Positions 6,731-9,887 of a stretch of DNA of 9,887 nucleotides are shown here, one piece after another. Origin of the DNA: an uncultured Muribaculaceae bacterium. GTDB lineage: Bacteria; Bacteroidota; Bacteroidia; Bacteroidales; Muribaculaceae. The position numbers and the translations under genes are program-made. Under the pieces are notes generated by a model. That model was not told the origin of the DNA and did not search any database. It saw only the letters and a list, made by a program, of their open reading frames with translations. How positions within the stretch are numbered: the stretch's first letter is position 1; every line of letters starts with the position of its first letter. The stretch covers positions 1-9,887 of the forward strand of contig CAJUKF010000066.1 in assembly GCA_910587355.1 (NCBI GenBank), written 5' to 3'.

Positions 6731-8023
6731 ATGGTAGGCCTCATAGACTGCAACAATTTCTTTGTCTCGTGCGAACGCGTGTTTGCACCCCGTCTGCGCA
6801 CACGCCCCGTGGTTGTACTCAGCAACAACGACGGCTGCATCGTGGCACTATCCAACGAAGCCAAGGCCCTTGGACTCAGACGCGGCAATCCGTATTACCA
6901 GGTCAAAGACATGTGCGAGCGCCACGGCGTTGAAGTGCTTTCGGGCAATCATCGTCTCTATGGCGACATGTCGGCCCGCGTAATGGCTACAATAGCCTCT
7001 GTGACAGGCGATGTGGAAGTATATTCTATCGACGAGTGTTTCATCAGCCTCAATTTTGCCGGCGCAGACGACGCTGTCGAGGCCGGGCACGACCTTGTGA
7101 GACGCGTGCGCCGCGATACTGGCATCCCCACATCGCTCGGAATCGCGCCTACACGCACACTCGCCAAAATAGCATCACATTTCGCAAAAAAATATCCGGC
7201 ATACCGCTCGGTGTGCACCATCGACAACGATTACCGCCGTCGCCGCGCACTCGAGCTGACTGATGCCTGTGACGTATGGGGCATCGGGAGGCGACTCGCC
7301 AGGCGGCTCGCCAACTACGGCATTTCGAAAGCCATACACTTCGCCGACAGACCTCTGCATGAGGTCGAACAAATGGTGAACATTACAGGCGTACGCACAT
7401 GGCGTGAACTCAACGGGCAGCCCTGCATAAACACCGACGAGATAGCAGGTGGCGACAACTCCACGCAGAAACAGATGTGCTGCTCACGCACATTTGCCAA
7501 AGACATAAGCGAACTGTCTGAATTGTCCGATGCCTTTTCTCTCTTCGCAACTATTCTCACCCGACGGCTGCGGGAGCGACATATAGCCGCCGGAGGCCTT
7601 ACGCTATTCATTCACACCAACACTCACCGGCCCGATTTACCGCAATACTATAACAGTGTATATGTGCCACTCCCCGAGCCCTCAAACGACACCATGACAA
7701 TCGCTGCGGCAGTCACCGACGGCCTCAAAGCCATTTTCCGCAAAGGATTCGGCTACAAACGGGGCGGCATATGCGTTGCCGAACTATGCGACGAACGCCA
7801 CATACAGCAATCGCTCTTCACAGACAGCGCAGACCGCTACCGCCGGCAGCGCCTGATGAAAGTGATTGACAGTCTCAATGCCTCGTCGCTCAGTCACGAC
7901 CGTGTACACATTGCCTCTTACATGCCTCTGGAGAGTTGTGCCCGATGCGAACATCGTTCACCCAATTACTCTACTCGCATGTCTGATATAATAAAAGTCA
8001 ATACTGTTCAAAATGGATTATAA
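6731..8023 (+). CDS. umuC: UmuC-like Y-family DNA polymerase V catalytic subunit
   Basis: A 430-residue error-prone polymerase for translesion synthesis, E. coli UmuC being 422 residues. Catalytic acids fall at D6 (LIDCNNFFVSCE) and D101/E102 (YSIDECFISL), the same numbers as in E. coli. F11 occupies the steric-gate region. LSNNDGCIVALSNEAKALG and GIGRRLARRLANYGI (helix-hairpin-helix) are diagnostic. QQSLF at 359-363 matches a beta-clamp binding motif (QxxLF). The C-terminal LESCARCEHRSPNYS carries two cysteines. I chose the ATG at 6731. The frame is open upstream to 6518, but that part lies across umuD and is not coding. Its last 11 bases overlap the HU gene. Together with umuD it is an intact pol V-like pair. 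Confidence 0.95.
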   Translation: MVGLIDCNNFFVSCERVFAPRLRTRPVVVLSNNDGCIVALSNEAKALGLRRGNPYYQVKDMCERHGVEVLSGNHRLYGDMSARVMATIASVTGDVEVYSIDECFISLNFAGADDAVEAGHDLVRRVRRDTGIPTSLGIAPTRTLAKIASHFAKKYPAYRSVCTIDNDYRRRRALELTDACDVWGIGRRLARRLANYGISKAIHFADRPLHEVEQMVNITGVRTWRELNGQPCINTDEIAGGDNSTQKQMCCSRTFAKDISELSELSDAFSLFATILTRRLRERHIAAGGLTLFIHTNTHRPDLPQYYNSVYVPLPEPSNDTMTIAAAVTDGLKAIFRKGFGYKRGGICVAELCDERHIQQSLFTDSADRYRRQRLMKVIDSLNASSLSHDRVHIASYMPLESCARCEHRSPNYSTRMSDIIKVNTVQNGL

Positions 8024-8291
8024 ACAATTCCGTAAACGCCTGTGTCAGCTCACCGGTCACGCCTCTGCTGATGTCGACGCCCTCACCGACGGGCTGGCGT
8101 TAATCATCCGCGAAAGCTGTTCCGAACTCGACAGCGTTGCAATTCCCACCTTTGGCACCTTTGTGCCGGTAAAACATAAGGAAGAAGTGGTAAACGACCT
8201 CTCTACAGGCCGAAAGCTCTTAGTACCCCCTGAAATAACACTTGAATTCCACCCCGGCTCAATGCTTCAGAAACGTCTGCGCAATGAATAA
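8013..8291 (+). CDS. HU/IHF-family DNA-binding protein
   Basis: A 92-residue single-domain histone-like protein. The helical dimerisation half (about 1-40) leads to VAIPTFGTF (42-50), equivalent to the HU GFGTF turn. A full-length beta-arm region follows, with STGRKLLVPPEITLEFHPGSMLQKRL closing the fold as in canonical HU (FxPG). The intercalating proline at the arm tip (NPxTG in HU) is replaced by NDLSTG, so DNA kinking may be weaker. It overlaps umuC by 11 bases and the next gene by 8. Such overlaps imply coupled translation and suggest a protein made in step with its neighbour, which also has an HU-type domain; a heterodimer is possible. It is not the housekeeping HU by position. Confidence 0.9.
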   Translation: MDYKQFRKRLCQLTGHASADVDALTDGLALIIRESCSELDSVAIPTFGTFVPVKHKEEVVNDLSTGRKLLVPPEITLEFHPGSMLQKRLRNE

Positions 8292-9501
8292 TACCGTCAC
8301 TTTATCGCAACTGATTACACGTCTGGCCAAAGTGGCCGATACCGACACCAACACATCGAGGCGATTCCTCCGCACATTCTTCGGTGCTATCGAAGAAGCT
8401 CTGATTGAAGGTGAATCCGTAACCATAAAAGGCATAGGCACTTTCCGGCGCTCATCCGACACCGCATTCGGAAGCCCTTCAGGGATATCTTTCGTCCCCG
8501 ATGAGCAGCTTGCCAAGGAACTCAACGCACCCTTTGAAATGTTTCAGGCTGTAGAACTCGCCGACGGTGTGGTTTTCCCTGAAGAAAAGGAGGATGAACC
8601 CACGACAAAAGAAGAATCTGCTCCCGAGCCACGGCAGGCAGCGCCGGTACAGGAGCCGGAGCCAGTAAGGTCTCAGCCCGAAGTCTCAGCGCCTGCGTCC
8701 CAATCTCTCAGACAAGAACCTATCAAGCCCGAACAGGTCGTACCAAAACCGGAGCCCGTACAGGCCAAAACCGAGGCTGCCGTGGGCATCACGCCCGATG
8801 AGCCGCACAAGGCTCCGTGGGAAATGGATGAATTCAAACCGAAAGAAACTCCGCATCCGCTCGTCAAGCCGCGTGAGGAACCCGAGAAACCCGTGCCTCC
8901 GGTATTCGAGATAGCTGACAATATCGACAATGACGTACCACCAGTCAAAAAGAAACCGGTATCTAACCTGATATGGATTGGCGTGGCACTGATTATAATT
9001 TGCGGCGGCTTCTTAGGTCTTTTCGCGGCCAGCTATTTCGATGACGAAGAAATCGCCGCATATAATACAGAAACCACCGACAGTATCGCGGCTCCGCTGA
9101 TTGAAGAAATAAGTGTGTCGGATGTTCCCGAAACTGGTGCAGATGCTACAGCCGAGCCCGCAGGCCAGACCTCCGAACCGCAGCCTGCCGCAACAAGTAC
9201 TGCCGCTTCAGCCGCAGCCCAGCCAGCGGTTGCCGAAGCACCGGCCAAGAAAGAACCTCGATACGACACCGTAACAAAGACAAACTATCTGGCACAGATG
9301 GCTCGCCGATACTACGGACACGCCACATACTGGGTGTTTATATACGAAGCCAACACCGACGTTCTCCGTAACCCCAACCGCATAAGCCCGGGTACGCGTG
9401 TACGAATTCCCGAAGAATCTGAATTGCCCGGCTCCACTTCAGCCGAACGACAGAAAATTGCCTCGCAGAAATGCGGCGAGCTTGAGCGCAAGTATAAGTG
9501 A
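8284..9501 (+). CDS. HU-type domain / transmembrane / LysM-like fusion protein
   Basis: A 405-residue protein. Residues 1-81 form an HU/IHF-like domain (LSQLITRLAKVADTDTNTSRRF, then VTIKGIGTFRR at 46-56). Its beta-arm is about ten residues shorter than in HU. Residues 82-221 are a Pro/Glu/Lys-rich linker with repeated EPEPV/KPEPV-like units. KKK (222-224) precedes a single membrane helix at about 229-252, and DDEE follows it. The positive-inside rule therefore puts the N-terminus in the cytoplasm and the C-terminus in the periplasm. Residues 253-326 are an Ala/Thr/Pro linker. Residues 327-375 (YDTVTKTNYLAQMARRYYG...YEANTDVL.NPNRISPGTRVRIPE) look like a LysM peptidoglycan-binding domain. A short polar tail ends the protein. 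The ATG at 8284 overlaps the HU stop; an earlier in-frame ATG lies inside the HU gene. The function is not known to me; linking nucleoid and wall is inference. Confidence 0.88.
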   Translation: MNNTVTLSQLITRLAKVADTDTNTSRRFLRTFFGAIEEALIEGESVTIKGIGTFRRSSDTAFGSPSGISFVPDEQLAKELNAPFEMFQAVELADGVVFPEEKEDEPTTKEESAPEPRQAAPVQEPEPVRSQPEVSAPASQSLRQEPIKPEQVVPKPEPVQAKTEAAVGITPDEPHKAPWEMDEFKPKETPHPLVKPREEPEKPVPPVFEIADNIDNDVPPVKKKPVSNLIWIGVALIIICGGFLGLFAASYFDDEEIAAYNTETTDSIAAPLIEEISVSDVPETGADATAEPAGQTSEPQPAATSTAASAAAQPAVAEAPAKKEPRYDTVTKTNYLAQMARRYYGHATYWVFIYEANTDVLRNPNRISPGTRVRIPEESELPGSTSAERQKIASQKCGELERKYK

Positions 9502-9545
9502 CGCGCAATGACCCAAAAATAGCATCCTGTCAAAAATCAAGGCAA

Positions 9546-9593
9546 AAACCTGTTGTAGGTATATGTTATATAACATAACGCTACAGCAGGTTT
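9546..9593 (+). terminator. Long hairpin behind the HU-LysM gene, probable operon end
   Basis: Outer arms AAACCTGTTGTAG (9546-9558) and CTACAGCAGGTTT (9581-9593) pair over 13 bp with one G-U. Inside, the perfect palindrome TATGTTATATAACATA (9562-9577) adds a second stem across a 3-by-3 internal loop. Downstream is TTTAAATTTTAA rather than a clean T-run, so termination may be partial; the A-rich left flank would allow bidirectional action. It lies 44 bp after the last stop of the six-gene run. Confidence 0.65.
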
Positions 9594-9754
9594 AAATTTT
9601 AACTCATTTTAACTCCAAATCATCTTTTTATCAAAACTCCCACTTCAGTATTAAAACGCGAGCCATACATCCTTCTTGATTGATTTTTACAATAAAGTGT
9701 ATTTTTAAAGTTAAAAAGTATAAGAACTGGCAGAAGGCTATGCTTTCACTAAAA

Positions 9755-9786
9755 TTTGGGAAATCACTATTTATATTCTAATTTTG
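9755..9786 (+). promoter_or_regulatory. Bacteroidetes consensus promoter pointing out of the window
   Basis: TTTG at 9755-9758 and TAATTTTG at 9779-9786 (perfect TAnnTTTG) have a 20-bp spacer, the same geometry as the DUF3127 promoter. Transcription would begin near 9792. No start codon with an open frame follows before 9887, so the leader is at least about 95 bases and the gene lies outside. The same promoter grammar argues that this AT-rich tail belongs to a bacterium of the same phylum. Confidence 0.75.
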
Positions 9787-9803
9787 TATTGGAAATGATA
9801 CAC

Positions 9804-9824
9804 AAGCATTGTCAAATGCTTTTT
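9804..9824 (+). promoter_or_regulatory. Small hairpin with T tail in the leader after the outgoing promoter
   Basis: AAGCATT (9804-9810), loop GTCA, AATGCTT (9815-9821), then TTT. The 7-bp stem lies about 12 bases after the predicted start of transcription. It is AT-rich and weak. It could stabilise the 5' end or cause early termination. Confidence 0.35.
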
Positions 9825-9887
9825 CATATTAAAAACAAATCTGGAATAGACATATAAATCTAACATTAAGTACTATGTGTAAGAAAA

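Larger units (their letters stand above)
9594..9887. other. AT-rich gene-free region
   Basis: From 9601 to the end I count 78 G or C in 287 bases (27%), against a clearly GC-richer coding region. No open frame of useful length exists on either strand. It holds the direct repeat TTTTAACTC twice at a 10-bp step (9597-9605, 9607-9615), a consensus promoter at 9755-9786 and a small hairpin at 9804-9821. It is probably the upstream region of a gene beyond the contig end. Confidence 0.7.

Noticed and set aside
1..9887. CRISPR arrays, insertion sequences, tRNA or rRNA genes, integrase sites
   Set aside because: No regularly spaced repeats, transposase or recombinase motifs, terminal inverted repeats or tRNA-like cloverleaf were seen anywhere in the window.

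Overview
The window is a metagenome-style contig from a member of the Bacteroidota, most likely order Bacteroidales. A gut Muribaculaceae-like organism is my best guess, but that finer placement is only inference. The phylum call rests on two near-perfect Bacteroidetes-type promoters (TTTG, 20-bp spacer, TAnnTTTG), the lack of clear Shine-Dalgarno sequences, and family content: a DUF3127 SSB-like protein, an archaeal/eukaryote-type prolyl-tRNA synthetase, paired HU-type proteins and a DUF5715-like lipoprotein. The first 33 bases are not biological. They are Illumina sequencing adapter left on the contig end.

Layout. (a) 34-691, minus strand: a 3'-truncated gene for a probable DUF5715/M15-like lipoprotein. 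(b) 692-905: a divergent promoter region in which both strands carry the same TTCGTATCTTCGCAA box. (c) 906-3025, plus strand: manA (mannose-6-phosphate isomerase) and a ROK-family sugar kinase, closed by a good intrinsic terminator at 3046-3087. (d) 3134-3580: a textbook Bacteroidetes promoter driving a small DUF3127/SSB-like OB-fold protein with an SSB-style acidic tip. (e) 3581-3740: a structured spacer with three consecutive hairpins and a 14-bp palindrome touching the next start codon. (f) 3741-9501: six tightly packed plus-strand genes: proS, a membrane GT2 glycosyltransferase, umuD, umuC, a small HU-family protein, and a 405-residue protein that joins an HU-type domain to a membrane segment and a C-terminal LysM-like domain. 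A long hairpin at 9546-9593 follows. (g) 9594-9887: an AT-rich (about 27% G+C) gene-free tail with a perfect Bacteroidetes promoter that points out of the window.

How the genes fit together. ManA and the ROK kinase could form a two-step route, hexose to hexose-6-phosphate to fructose-6-phosphate. UmuD and UmuC retain all catalytic residues and should form an inducible translesion polymerase. The packed run from proS to the HU-LysM gene mixes translation, envelope lipid glycosylation, DNA damage tolerance and nucleoid proteins. Its most striking member is the last one: predicted topology puts a DNA-binding-type fold in the cytoplasm and a peptidoglycan-binding-type fold in the periplasm. It is therefore a candidate physical link between nucleoid and cell wall.
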